NCBI RefSeq assembly: GCF_012927455.1
Contig: NZ_JABBPE010000008.1
Span: 463,238 to 527,237 of the forward strand
Source: Polaromonas sp.
Lineage (GTDB): Bacteria; Pseudomonadota; Gammaproteobacteria; Burkholderiales; Burkholderiaceae_C
Reading direction: 5' to 3'
Length of the DNA stretch: 64,000 bases
Under the pieces are notes generated by a model. The model was not told the DNA's origin. It was given only the letters and a program-made list of their open reading frames with translations, and made no database searches. Positions 44,469-53,469 of the stretch are shown here, piece after piece. Position 1 is the first letter of the stretch. Every line of letters begins with the position of its first letter. A program made the position numbers and the translations under genes.

Positions 44469-45689
44469 ATGGCTCAAACACCTTCCCGCGACGATCTGTC
44501 CTCCCCTGCCCAATTTCCTGACCAGTTTCCGGCCCCCTCGGCGCACGCCCTGCAGCTGATTCAGACGCTGGTGCGCATGAACACGGTCAGCCACAACGCC
44601 AACCTGGAACTGATTCACTTTGTGCGGGACGAGCTGAAACGCTTAGGCGTGGCCAGCCGACTCACCTACAACGCCGACAAAACCAAGGCCAACCTGTTTG
44701 CCACGCTGGGCGAAGGCAAGGCGGCCGGCATTATTTTGTCGGGCCATACCGACACCGTGCCCTGGGACGGGCAAGACTGGACGCTGGACCCGCTGTCGGC
44801 CACGATCAAGGACGGCAGGCTCTATGGCCGAGGCAGCTGCGACATGAAGGGTTTTATCGGCATGGCGCTGGCGCACGCCGGTAATTTTTTGAACAGCACC
44901 GCGCCCTTTGCCGTGCACCTGGCGCTGAGCTACGACGAAGAAGTCGGCTGCATGGGCGTGAAGGGGCTGATTGCCGACATGAAAGACGCCGGCATTGTTC
45001 CGCTGGCCTGCATTGTGGGCGAGCCCACCAGCATGCTGCCGGCCACGGCGCACAAGGGCGTGTACCGCTACAAGTGCTGCGTGCGCGGCAAGGAAGCGCA
45101 TTCTTCGCTGACGCCGAAATCGGTCAATGCCATAGAAATGGCGGCGCGCGTGATTGGCAAGCTGCGCGACATGGCCGAAGGCTTTGAGGCCAACGAGCCG
45201 CGCTACGAAGGCTTTGACGTGCCATTCAGCACCGCCAGCGTCGGGCAGTTCCACGGCGGTATCGCCGACAACGTGGTGCCGCGCGATGCCGAGTTTCGCT
45301 ACGAATTTCGCAATCTGCCCAACGCCGATGCCAATTTGATGCAAAAAGAGGTGCTAGCCTTTGCGCAGCGGGCGCAACCAGCTATGAAAAAGATAGCACC
45401 GGATGCCGGCTTCAGCTTTGAAACGCTGTGCGAGGTGCCAGCTTTTCTAGGATCGGCCGATGACCCGGTGACGCGGCTGGCGCAGCGCCTGGCCGGGGCA
45501 GAGCGCACCACGCTGGTGGCCTTTGGTACCGAAGCCGGTTTGTTTCAGCAAGCCGGCATACCCAGCGTGGTGTGCGGCCCCGGCAGTATTGAGCAAGCGC
45601 ATCAGCCCGATGAATTTGTCAGCCTGGAGCAGCTGGCGCGCTGCCAGGCCTTCATGCACGGGCTGGTCGCGACCAGGAAGATCGCCTGA
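44469..45689 (+). CDS. argE: Acetylornithine deacetylase
   Basis: The 406-residue M20-family metallopeptidase-like enzyme has LIQTLVRMNTVSHNANLELI, ILSGHTDTVPWDGQDW (zinc His and Asp), YGRGSCDMKGFIGMAL, SYDEEVGCMG (catalytic Glu) and GTEAGLFQQAGIPSVVCGPG. It removes the acetyl group from N-acetylornithine in arginine synthesis. Within it, 45351-45398 resembles the dispersed palindromic repeat and encodes LAFAQRAQPAMKKIAPDAG. It is divergent from the UbiA-type operon. Confidence 0.94.
   Translation: MAQTPSRDDLSSPAQFPDQFPAPSAHALQLIQTLVRMNTVSHNANLELIHFVRDELKRLGVASRLTYNADKTKANLFATLGEGKAAGIILSGHTDTVPWDGQDWTLDPLSATIKDGRLYGRGSCDMKGFIGMALAHAGNFLNSTAPFAVHLALSYDEEVGCMGVKGLIADMKDAGIVPLACIVGEPTSMLPATAHKGVYRYKCCVRGKEAHSSLTPKSVNAIEMAARVIGKLRDMAEGFEANEPRYEGFDVPFSTASVGQFHGGIADNVVPRDAEFRYEFRNLPNADANLMQKEVLAFAQRAQPAMKKIAPDAGFSFETLCEVPAFLGSADDPVTRLAQRLAGAERTTLVAFGTEAGLFQQAGIPSVVCGPGSIEQAHQPDEFVSLEQLARCQAFMHGLVATRKIA
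45351..45398. repeat. Repeat-like segment inside argE
   Basis: The segment gtgctagcctttgcgcagcg followed by ggcgcaaccagctatgaaaa matches the inverted form of the dispersed repeat in its gctag, gggcgca and cagctat blocks. It is in frame in argE, in a surface-type region between conserved blocks. Confidence 0.6.
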
Positions 45690-45711
45690 TTGAGGATTCG
45701 TTCGCCAGATG

Positions 45712-45737
45712 AAAAACGCCTGACCAAGTCAGGCGTT
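45712..45737 (-). terminator. Terminator for the minus-strand binding-protein gene
   Basis: Arms aacgcctgac (45715-45724) and gtcaggcgtt (45728-45737) form a perfect stem with a 3-base loop. On the minus strand it is followed by a short T-run (45711-45716 region). It lies between the convergent argE and binding-protein genes. Confidence 0.8.
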
Positions 45738-45759
45738 CATATCTGCAAAGTCAGCCAAT

Positions 45760-46899
45760 TCAGGTGCGCACGCGGCCGTCACCGGTCAGCATGGACAGCT
45801 CGACGAAGTTCGAGGCCACATGGTCGGTGGGCGAGAACGACACGGCAAAGCCGCCCATGGATTGGCTGCCCAGGTTTTCCAGGCCGGTGATCAGTGACTC
45901 GCGGCTGGGCTTGGCACCGGCGCGCCGCAGTCCCTCGACAAACAGCTTGGCCGCCAGGTAGCCCTCCATGCTGGAGAAGTTGGGCTGGACATTTTTGCCG
46001 GCGGCCTTCACGACATCCGCAAATTCGCGCGCAATCGGCCGCGCCGCCTTGTAGGGAGAGGGCATGACCTGCGACACCACCACGCCCGCGCCCTCCTTGC
46101 CAAGCTCGTCGGCCAGCGCCTGCGTACCGACAAAAGACACGTTGTAGTAGGTGCCGCCGTAGCCGGCCTTGCGCGCTTCACGAATAAAGGCGGCGCAGGC
46201 CTTGTAGGCACCGATCTGCACCACGGCGTCGGGGCCGGCAGCCACCAGCGTCTTGACCGCTTGGGCTACGTCTACCGTGTTGCGTTCTACCGTCGCCGTG
46301 GCCACCGGCTTCAGGCCCCGGCTGTCAAGCGCCAGGTTCACGCCGTTGAGTCCGGCCTTGCCATAAGCATCATTCTGGTAAAAAACCCCGATTTTTTTCA
46401 GGCCCAGCGTGGTCAGCTGCTTGACGATCAGCGCGGTTTCGTCGTTGTATGAGGCACGCACATGAAAGGCATATTTGCTGAACGGTTCGCGCAGCGCCAT
46501 GGCGCCTGTGAACGGCGCAATAAAGGGTACTTTTGAATTAATCGCCTGGGGCAAGGCGACTAGACTGGTGGGCGTTCCAATATAGCCAAACAGCGCAAAA
46601 ACGTCGTCTGCAATCAGTTTGCGGGTGTTTTCGGCGCAGCGCTCGGGCTCGTAGCCGTCATCGAGCTTGCGGACTTCAATCAGGTGCCCGGCCACGCCGC
46701 CCTGCGCGTTGACCTGGTCAAAATAGACCTTGGCACCCTCATAAAACTGGATGCCCAGCTGTGCCGCAGGCCCGGTAAAGGCGGCCGACTGGCCCAGAAT
46801 GATTTTGCTTTCGGACTGGGCCCGGGCAGTGTTAAATCCGGCCAACAGGGTTGCACCGGTGCTGATGGAGAAGGTTCTGCGGTTCAGATTCATGCACAT
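45760..46899 (-). CDS. Branched-chain-amino-acid-type ABC substrate-binding protein
   Basis: The 379-residue protein has a leader with NRRTFSISTGATLLAGF (Tat-like twin arginines) cleaved near ARAQ, and a type I periplasmic-binding fold as in LivK (IILGQSAAFTGPAAQLG, FIAPFTGAMALREPF, IGVFYQNDAYGKAGL). No Liv permease or ATPase genes are near, so it either serves a distant transporter or has been left as an orphan. The ligand is unknown. The two nearby ATGs at 46899 and 46893 are equally possible starts. Confidence 0.9.
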   Translation of the reverse strand: MCMNLNRRTFSISTGATLLAGFNTARAQSESKIILGQSAAFTGPAAQLGIQFYEGAKVYFDQVNAQGGVAGHLIEVRKLDDGYEPERCAENTRKLIADDVFALFGYIGTPTSLVALPQAINSKVPFIAPFTGAMALREPFSKYAFHVRASYNDETALIVKQLTTLGLKKIGVFYQNDAYGKAGLNGVNLALDSRGLKPVATATVERNTVDVAQAVKTLVAAGPDAVVQIGAYKACAAFIREARKAGYGGTYYNVSFVGTQALADELGKEGAGVVVSQVMPSPYKAARPIAREFADVVKAAGKNVQPNFSSMEGYLAAKLFVEGLRRAGAKPSRESLITGLENLGSQSMGGFAVSFSPTDHVASNFVELSMLTGDGRVRT

Positions 46900-47177
46900 A
46901 TTTTGCTACAAAATTTACATTTTTAGACAAAAAAGGTAACAAAATGAAACCTTGTACGGGCTTTTGCACGATTTATATACTTTAGTTTTAGCGCCGTTCG
47001 CATGGGTACGCTTCTTTGACGCCGTGTCCTTAGTGGCCTTTTCGGCCGCGCACAGGCCAGGGTCGCTACCATGCTAATTTCCAGGAAGATTCGCCATGCT
47101 GGAAACCTGATTTACGCCGGGGTCATGCTTTCTCCTCTACCCGCAGGCCACGTTGCCTGCCACTATCAAGCCAAATC

Positions 47178-49295
47178 ATGAATATTCCCGTCAACACCAC
47201 ACGGGCCACCGCACCCGCCAACCCCGCCCAGCCACCGCTGCAGGTGCGCGGCGCCTGCCCGCATGACTGCCCCGACACCTGTTCGTTGCTGACTACGGTG
47301 GAAAACGGCGTGGCAACGCGCGTGCAGGGCAACCCCGATCACCCGCAGACCGGTGGCGTACTGTGCAACAAGGTCTCGCGCTACACCGAGCGCACGTACC
47401 ACCCCGAGCGCCTGCTGCAGCCGCTGCGGCGCGTCGGGCCCAAGGGCAGCGGGCAGTTTGAAGCCGTGAGCTGGGCCAGCGCGCTTAGCGACATTGCAGC
47501 GCGCCTCAAAGCTATCGCGGCGCGCAACCCCGAAGCCATCGTGCCCTACAGCTATGCCGGCACCATGGGCCAGGTGCAGGGCGAAAGCATGGCCGGGCGT
47601 TTTTTCAACCGGCTCGGCGCTTCTTTTCTGGACCGGACAATCTGCTCGACGGCGGGCGGCGAGGGCTTGAGCCAGACCCTGGGCGGCAAGGTCGGCATGC
47701 GGGTGGAGTTTTTTGCCGAGTCCAAGCTCATCATCATCTGGGGCAGCAATTCGATTGGCAGCAACCTGCATTTCTGGCGCTACGCGCAGCAGGCCAAACG
47801 TGACGGCGCCAAACTCATCTGCATTGACCCGCGCAGGAGCGAAACCGCCGAGAAATGCCACGAGCATATTGCCCTGCTGCCGGGCACTGATGCCGCGCTG
47901 GCGCTGGCGCTGATGCACGAGCTGATCACGCACAACTGGCTGGACCATGACTACATCGCGCGCCACACGCTGGGCTGGGAGCAGCTGCGGGAGCGCGCGC
48001 TGCAGTGGAGCCCGGAGCGCGCCGCCGCGGTCTGCGCTGTGCCGGTCGCGCAGATTCGAGCCCTGGCACGCGACTACGGCCAGTGCTTTGTCAACCAGCA
48101 ACCTGCAGCCATCCGCCTGAACTACGGCATGCAGCGCGTGCGCGGCGGCGGCAACGCGACCCGCGCCGTGGCCTGCCTGCCGGCGCTGATTGGCGCCTGG
48201 CGGCATCGCGCGGGCGGCGTGCTGCTCAGCAGTTCCGGGCTATTTCCGGTCGACAAAGCCGCGTTGCAACGGCCCGACCTGCTGGCCGGGCGGGCCCCGC
48301 GCACCATCAACATGGTCACCATTGGCGACGATCTGCTGCGCCCAAGCTCGCCGCAGTTCGGCCCGCAAATTGAGGCGCTGATCGTCTACAACAGCAACCC
48401 GGTGGCCGTCGCCCCGGACTCTGGCAAGGTGGTGCAGGGCTTTGCCCGGGAAAATCTGTTCACCGTGGTGCTGGAACACTTCCAGACCGATACCGCCGAC
48501 TACGCCGACTACCTGCTGCCGGCCACCACGCAGCTGGAGCACTGGGATGTGCACAGCGCCTACGGCCACACCGACGCACTGCTGAACCGCCCGGCCATTA
48601 AGCCGCTGGGCCAGGCCAAGCCCAATACGCAGATTTTTCGCGAACTGGCGGCGCACATGGGTTTCACCGAACCGTGTTTTCTGGACAGCGACGAGACGCT
48701 GGCGTGCGCGGTCTATGGCGACAACATCGACTTTCAGCAATTGCTGGACCACGGCTTTGCCACGCTGAAGCTGCTAGATGCGCCATTTGCCGAAGGGCAC
48801 TTCCCCACGCCCTCGGGGCGCTGCGAATTTTTCAGCGAACGGCTGGCGGCGCAAGGGCTGGACGGGCTGCCCGAGCATCTGCCCAACCACGAGACGCCTG
48901 GTTCTTCAAACGAATTTCCGCTCGCCATGATTTCGCCGCCGGCGCGCAATTTTCTGAACTCCAGCTTTGTCAACGTCAAAAGCCTGCGCGACATCGAGGG
49001 CGAGCCGCTGCTGGAGATGCATGCGCAGGATGCCGCCGCGCGCGGCATCGCCAGCGGCGCCATCGTCAGGGTGTTCAACGCGCGCGGCGACTACCGTGTG
49101 CGGGCCGAAGTGTCGGTGCGCGCCCGGCCCGGCGTGGTCAATGGCATGGGCATCTGGTGGCGCAAGCTGGGCCTGGACGGCACCAACGTCAACCAGCTTA
49201 CCAGCCAGCGGCTCACCGACCTGGGCCGCGGCCCGGTGTTTTACGACTGCCTGGTGGAGGTGCAGCTGAGCGCGCCACCGCCCGCGCCGATCTAA
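47178..49295 (+). CDS. Molybdopterin-dependent oxidoreductase
   Basis: The 705-residue protein has an N-terminal 4Fe-4S site (Cys27, Cys31, Cys35 and Cys63) and the molybdopterin-guanine dinucleotide domains of the DMSO-reductase superfamily, with ICSTAGGEGLSQTLGG, NPVAVAPDSGKVVQGF and a C-terminal MopB-like fold (GMGIWWRKLGLDGTNVNQLT). There is no Tat signal, so it acts in the cytoplasm. No partner subunits are adjacent. Function within the superfamily cannot be told; oxidation or reduction of a small soluble substrate is likely. Confidence 0.93.
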   Translation: MNIPVNTTRATAPANPAQPPLQVRGACPHDCPDTCSLLTTVENGVATRVQGNPDHPQTGGVLCNKVSRYTERTYHPERLLQPLRRVGPKGSGQFEAVSWASALSDIAARLKAIAARNPEAIVPYSYAGTMGQVQGESMAGRFFNRLGASFLDRTICSTAGGEGLSQTLGGKVGMRVEFFAESKLIIIWGSNSIGSNLHFWRYAQQAKRDGAKLICIDPRRSETAEKCHEHIALLPGTDAALALALMHELITHNWLDHDYIARHTLGWEQLRERALQWSPERAAAVCAVPVAQIRALARDYGQCFVNQQPAAIRLNYGMQRVRGGGNATRAVACLPALIGAWRHRAGGVLLSSSGLFPVDKAALQRPDLLAGRAPRTINMVTIGDDLLRPSSPQFGPQIEALIVYNSNPVAVAPDSGKVVQGFARENLFTVVLEHFQTDTADYADYLLPATTQLEHWDVHSAYGHTDALLNRPAIKPLGQAKPNTQIFRELAAHMGFTEPCFLDSDETLACAVYGDNIDFQQLLDHGFATLKLLDAPFAEGHFPTPSGRCEFFSERLAAQGLDGLPEHLPNHETPGSSNEFPLAMISPPARNFLNSSFVNVKSLRDIEGEPLLEMHAQDAAARGIASGAIVRVFNARGDYRVRAEVSVRARPGVVNGMGIWWRKLGLDGTNVNQLTSQRLTDLGRGPVFYDCLVEVQLSAPPPAPI

Positions 49296-49297
49296 AG

Positions 49298-50434
49298 ATG
49301 AGCAGCGCCATGTCATGGACAGGACGGGGGGAACGGGGAGGATGGGGTATTGCGCTGGTCGCCAGCGTGGCGGTGCTGGGCCTGAGCGGCTGCAGCAACT
49401 TGGGCTATTACTGGCAATCGGTCAGCGGCCACCTGCACATGCTCAACGCGACGCGCACGGTCGATGACTGGCTGGGCGACGCGCAAACGCCGGCGCGACT
49501 GAAAAGCCGGCTGGCTCTCAGCCAGCGCATACGCAGCTTTGCCGTGACCGACTTGAAGCTCCCCGACAACCCGAGCTACCGTCGCTACGCCGACCTGCAG
49601 CGCAGCGCGGTGGTGTGGAACGTAGTGGCGGCACCCGAGTTGTCGCTGACGCTCAAGACCTGGTGTTTTCCGGTGGCCGGTTGCGTCGGCTACCGCGGCT
49701 ATTTCAGCGAGCCGGCGGCGCGCCAGGAGGCCGAGCAGCTCAAGGCGCAGGGCCTGGAAACCAGTGTCTATGGCGTGCCGGCCTACTCCACCCTGGGTTG
49801 GAGCAACTGGGCCGGTGGCGACCCACTGCTCAACACCTTCATCGCCTACCCCGAGGGCGAGCTGGCCCGGCTGATTTTTCACGAGCTGGCGCACCAAGTG
49901 GCGTACGCCAAGGATGACACCATGTTCAACGAATCCTTTGCGACGGCCGTCGAACGCCTGGGCAGCCAGCGCTGGCTGGCGACCGAGGCCAGCGCCGAAG
50001 CGCGCAGCGCCTACGCGGTGTTTGACGGCAGGCGCCAGCAATTCCGCGCGCTGGCGCAGGCCACGCGCCGCGAACTGAGCGCTATTTATGAAGAAAAACC
50101 GGCTCTAGCCCAGACAGGACGGGCGCAGCTAGCTAGCAAATCAATAGCAATTGGGCGCTTTCAGGCGGACTACGCGCAGCTCAAAACATCCTGGGGCGGA
50201 TTTGCCGGCTATGACCCCTGGGTGCTGCGCGCCAACAATGCCTCGTTTGCCGCACAGGCCGCCTACGATGAACTGGTGCCGGGCTTTGAGGCGCTGTTCG
50301 AACGCGAAGACCGCAACTGGCTGCGGTTTTATGATGCAGTCAATCGGCTGGCTCGCCTGCCCAAGGAAGAGCGGCACAAGGCGCTGCAAAGCCCCCTCAA
50401 AACGGCAGAAAAAACGGAGATCACGCATGGCTGA
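49298..50434 (+). CDS. Lipoprotein zinc aminopeptidase-like protein (PF10023 type)
   Basis: The 378-residue protein has a lipoprotein signal with Cys32 in LGLSGCSN and a zinc-metallopeptidase motif at His195-Glu-Leu-Ala-His199 followed by FNESFATAVE. It matches the predicted aminopeptidase family found in proteobacteria and would sit in the cell envelope. It starts 3 bp after the molybdenum enzyme stop. The segment 50081-50148, encoding SAIYEEKPALAQTGRAQLAS, is a copy of the dispersed palindromic repeat read in frame, located in a helical region after the active site. Confidence 0.88.
   Translation: MSSAMSWTGRGERGGWGIALVASVAVLGLSGCSNLGYYWQSVSGHLHMLNATRTVDDWLGDAQTPARLKSRLALSQRIRSFAVTDLKLPDNPSYRRYADLQRSAVVWNVVAAPELSLTLKTWCFPVAGCVGYRGYFSEPAARQEAEQLKAQGLETSVYGVPAYSTLGWSNWAGGDPLLNTFIAYPEGELARLIFHELAHQVAYAKDDTMFNESFATAVERLGSQRWLATEASAEARSAYAVFDGRRQQFRALAQATRRELSAIYEEKPALAQTGRAQLASKSIAIGRFQADYAQLKTSWGGFAGYDPWVLRANNASFAAQAAYDELVPGFEALFEREDRNWLRFYDAVNRLARLPKEERHKALQSPLKTAEKTEITHG
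50081..50148. repeat. Dispersed palindromic repeat inside the aminopeptidase gene
   Basis: The blocks ccggctctagcccagacagg, acgggcgcagctagctagca and aatcaatagc follow the inverted repeat consensus seen in intergenic copies. The copy carries no stop in the gene frame and encodes part of the mature protein. Confidence 0.78.
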
Positions 50435-50789
50435 CATTCAGATCGAGCGCAAACACGACATGGGCTTGCCGCAGGCGCGCAAGATCGCTTTCCAGTGGGC
50501 CGAGCAGGCCGAGGAAAAATTCGACATGGCCTGCACCTACGAGGAAGGCCAGAGCGAAGACTTGGTCAGCTTCAGCCGCTCGGGCGTCAGCGGCACGCTG
50601 ACAGTGACCGGGGACAACTTTGTGTTGAACGCCAAACTCGGCTTTCTGCTCAGCGCCTTCAGCGAAAAGATAGAGGGCGAGATCGTCAAGAACCTCGATG
50701 CGCTGATCGCAAAAAAGCCGGCGGCCCAGGTCGCGGATAACAGCGGTAAAAGCCGAAAAACCGCAGCAAAAAAACATCCTGCAGGCTGA
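50427..50789 (+). CDS. Polyhydroxyalkanoic acid system family protein
   Basis: The 120-residue protein (MADIQIERKHDMGLPQARKI, then GVSGTLTVTGDNFVLNAKLG and AFSEKIEGEIVKNLD) matches the small PHA-granule-region family PF09650, proposed to associate with PHA granules or polymer metabolism. The basic C-terminal tail ends KSRKTAAKKHPAG. It overlaps the aminopeptidase gene by 8 bp. It is separate from the phasin gene at 37902. Confidence 0.88.
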   Translation: MADIQIERKHDMGLPQARKIAFQWAEQAEEKFDMACTYEEGQSEDLVSFSRSGVSGTLTVTGDNFVLNAKLGFLLSAFSEKIEGEIVKNLDALIAKKPAAQVADNSGKSRKTAAKKHPAG

Positions 50790-50796
50790 TGCCCCC

Positions 50797-52032
50797 ATGA
50801 GCCAGCTCGCGCAACCCGCGGTAAGAGCAGAAGAAGCCGCCGCAGCCGGTCCGCTTGCCGGCCTCAAAGTGCTTGAGCTGGGGCAACTCATCGCCGGCCC
50901 CTTTGCCGCCAGGACGCTGGCCGACTTTGGCGCCGAGGTCATCAAGATTGAAGCGCCGCTGACGGGCGACCCGCTGCGCCAGTGGCGCTTGCTGAAAGAC
51001 GGCACCTCGGTCTGGTGGCAGGTACAGTCGCGCAACAAGCGCTCGGTGGCACTCGATCTGCGTCAGCGCGAGGCGCAGGAAATCGTGCGCCAGCTGGCGC
51101 TCGATGCCGACGTGCTGATTGAAAACTTCCGCCCTGGCGCCATGGAGGGCTGGGGCCTCGGACCCGACGCGCTTCTCAAGCTCAACCCGCGCCTCATCAT
51201 GCTGCGCATCAGCGGCTATGGCCAAACCGGGCCTTACCGAGACCGCCCCGGCTTTGGCGTGGTGGCAGAGGCCATGGGCGGCCTGCGCCATCTCACGGCA
51301 GAACCCGGTCGCGTCCCGGTGCGAGTGGGCGTCAGCATTGGCGACACGCTGGCGGCGCTGCACGGCGTCATCGGCGTGTTGATGGCGCTGCAGCACCGCC
51401 ACGTTTCAGGCCAAGGCCAGGTGATTGACGTGGCGCTGTACGAGGCAGTCTTCAACTGCATGGAAAGCCTGCTGCCCGAATACAGCGCCTTTGGCGCGGT
51501 GCGCGGACCAGCGGGCAGCGCCCTGCCCGGCATTGCGCCCAGCAATGCGTATCTGTGCAGCGACGGCGGTTATGCACTCATCGCCGGGAACGGGGACAGC
51601 ATTTTCAAACGGCTGATGAAGGAAATTGGGCGCGATGACCTTGGCAACGATCCGGCACTTGGAGACAACGCCGGCCGCGTGCTTCGAGTGACCGAGGTCG
51701 ACGCGGCCATCGGCCAGTGGGCCGCGCGGCGCACCATCGATGAGGTGTTGGCCGCGCTCGACAAAGCCGCCGTGCCTGCAGGCCGCATCTACACCGTGGC
51801 CAACATCGCAGCCGACCCGCACTATGCGGCTCGCGGCATGTTGGCCAGCGTGCAGATGGACGATGCAAGCACACTGGCCGTGCCGGGCATCGTGCCCAAG
51901 CTGTCGGCCACGCCAGGCAGCCACCGGCGCAATGCGCCTGCGCTAGGCCAGGACACCGATGCGGTGCTGCGGGAGATCGGATTGTCAGAATTGCAGATCA
52001 GCACGCTCAGGCAGCGCGGCGTAGTGGCCTAA
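50797..52032 (+). CDS. CaiB/BaiF-family (class III) CoA transferase
   Basis: The 411-residue protein has GLKVLELGQLIAGPFAARTL, ADFGAEVIKIEAP, RNKRSVALDLRQ, the catalytic-region DVLIENFRPGAMEGWGLG and SGYGQTGPYRDRPGFG, all standard for formyl-CoA-transferase-like enzymes. It moves CoA between carboxylic acids, likely in organic-acid degradation. The substrate pair is unknown. It begins 7 bp after the PHA-system gene and is followed by a repeat copy. Confidence 0.94.
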   Translation: MSQLAQPAVRAEEAAAAGPLAGLKVLELGQLIAGPFAARTLADFGAEVIKIEAPLTGDPLRQWRLLKDGTSVWWQVQSRNKRSVALDLRQREAQEIVRQLALDADVLIENFRPGAMEGWGLGPDALLKLNPRLIMLRISGYGQTGPYRDRPGFGVVAEAMGGLRHLTAEPGRVPVRVGVSIGDTLAALHGVIGVLMALQHRHVSGQGQVIDVALYEAVFNCMESLLPEYSAFGAVRGPAGSALPGIAPSNAYLCSDGGYALIAGNGDSIFKRLMKEIGRDDLGNDPALGDNAGRVLRVTEVDAAIGQWAARRTIDEVLAALDKAAVPAGRIYTVANIAADPHYAARGMLASVQMDDASTLAVPGIVPKLSATPGSHRRNAPALGQDTDAVLREIGLSELQISTLRQRGVVA

Positions 52033-52048
52033 GTGGGCGAGCAGCAGG

Positions 52049-52108
52049 TGCTATTGAATTAATAGCTACTTGCGCCCGCTCTGTTTGGGTTAGTGGCCTA
52101 TTTTTCTT
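52049..52108. repeat. Dispersed palindromic repeat copy
   Basis: The segment tgctattgaattaatagcta, then cttgcgcccgctctgtttgg and gttagtggcctatttttctt, is a good intergenic copy just after the CoA-transferase gene. Confidence 0.8.
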
Positions 52109-52945
52109 GCGAAGTCAGACGTGGACCGAACTAAACCGCAAAAAAGAAACTCGCTGGAACGCGTTATGCCATTGCCGAGCATGCTTAGCTTAGAGTAGCC
52201 GCAACAGGTGAACAACGGCAATGCGCCCAACAAGGCGCGCGCGTGCGCGCACGGGAAAGAAGTCGAACCCGAGCAAAACAAACTATTGGAGGCGAATCAT
52301 GGGCAACCCCGGCAAAGGATAGACACCCGAGCGGCGCAAAAAAACAGAGCAAAGCTATCAGGCTAAGGAAACCTTGGAGCAGGTCCACCGGGCCAAAAAG
52401 CCAAGAGAGTAAGGCCGCGCTGGCCGGCAATGCTTGGGCGGGTGGCGAATGGCTAAAGCTGCGGGACGCCATCCAGGATTTTAATCAGGCCATGCGGGTG
52501 CAGCGGAACCGGTTGGGGCGGTAAACGACAGTTTCACAGCGAGGGATGTCAAAACTCAAAAAAACAGGCGCCAAGATTAAAAAAATTGGGTTTGCTCAAA
52601 CCATTCGCGACACTACGGTCGTCGCTTGTGGGCGGTTTTATGACGTTGATTTTTGCTGCGTATTTGCAAACGACATTTCCAAGGACGCTCTACCCGACCT
52701 CCGGTGGGGGGGGCTAAAGCAAAACCGACTCCAGAACGTGCACAACCGGTTTCATTTGGTTCCCACGTTGTTAGCAAGGAATGGTGCTGCCACGCGTTTC
52801 TTGACGCATAATATAAATGTGCGGGTAAAAATCTCGCACAAGTTAGGTGATCGGCCAGTTTCGCGCGCCACGGCGGTACTTTTCGGGTTAGTTGTGCTTT
52901 CGGGACCCCATCGCTTTTGTTTTATGTGTTTTTTGAGGAGTCCCT
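52109..52945. other. Long spacer before the RNA-binding-protein gene, with a decayed small ORF
   Basis: No intact gene is recognised in this 837 bp. A ggaggcgaatc ribosome-like site precedes ATG 52299, but that frame meets a TAG after seven codons, then continues TPERRKKTEQSYQAKETL before stopping again, so it looks like a decayed small gene. An alternating purine-pyrimidine run (gcgcgcgcgtgcgcgcac) lies near 52235. An open frame at 52546-52956 overlaps the RRM gene start and has no family pattern. The last ~100 bp is probably the RRM gene leader. Confidence 0.45.
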
Positions 52946-53359
52946 ATGGGCAATAAACTTTACGTCGGCAACCTGCCTTACACGGTGCGTGACGAAGATC
53001 TGCAACAGTCTTTTGGTCAATTTGGCGCTGTCACCAGCGCTAAAGTCATGATGGAACGCGACACCGGTCGCTCCAAAGGCTTTGGGTTTGTTGAAATGGG
53101 CAGCGATGCCGAAGCGCAAGCCGCAATTGCCGGCATGAACGGTCAGTCTCTTGGGGGCCGCAGCATCACTGTGAATGAAGCCCGTCCTATGGAAGCACGT
53201 CCTCCTCGTACCGGCGGCTTCGGCGGCGGTGGTGGCGGCTACGGCGGCGGTGGAGATCGTTCCGGTGGTGGCGGCTACGGCGGCGGTGGAGATCGTTCCG
53301 GTGGTGGCTACGGCGGCGGTGGAGATCGTTCTGGCGGCGGTGGTCGCGGCGGCTACTAA
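52946..53359 (+). CDS. RRM-domain glycine-rich RNA-binding protein
   Basis: The 137-residue protein has one RNA recognition motif (RNP2 LYVGNL at residues 5-10, RNP1 SKGFGFVE at 43-50) and a Gly-rich tail of GGGGDRSGGGYG-like repeats from about residue 90. Such proteins are found in cyanobacteria and several proteobacteria and are often cold-induced. A gaggag site precedes the ATG. It stands alone between long spacers. The tail is encoded by three near-identical DNA units (53240-53344), so its length may vary between strains. Confidence 0.95.
   Translation: MGNKLYVGNLPYTVRDEDLQQSFGQFGAVTSAKVMMERDTGRSKGFGFVEMGSDAEAQAAIAGMNGQSLGGRSITVNEARPMEARPPRTGGFGGGGGGYGGGGDRSGGGGYGGGGDRSGGGYGGGGDRSGGGGRGGY
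53240..53344 (+). repeat. In-frame tandem repeat coding the Gly-rich tail
   Basis: Units beginning tacggcggcggtggagatcg occur at 53240, 53276 and 53309, with lengths 36, 33 and 36 bp. They keep frame, so copy-number change would shorten or lengthen the tail without a frameshift. Confidence 0.88.
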
Positions 53360-53436
53360 AGTCCTGCAAACCCAGTCAACGGCAGAGATGTCGTTGCAAA
53401 CCAGCTGTCTCAGCCTTTCGCTGAGCAAAGCACAAG

Positions 53437-53469
53437 AGGCTTCGGAACTTCGGTTTTGGAGCCTTTTTT
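53437..53469 (+). terminator. Probable terminator of the RRM gene
   Basis: Arms aggcttc (53437-53443) and ggagcct (53458-53464) pair with one mismatch and are followed by six T. It lies about 80 bp after the stop codon. A second hairpin with gctttc and gaaagc arms lies near 53590-53609. Confidence 0.65.

Noticed and set aside
47166..48206. Minus-strand open frame opposite the molybdenum enzyme
   Set aside because: It is the antisense of a strongly conserved coding sequence and has no family features.
52546..52956. A 136-codon open frame before the RRM gene
   Set aside because: It overlaps the RRM start and its ribosome site, matches no family pattern I know, and has irregular composition, so it is more likely leader and spacer.
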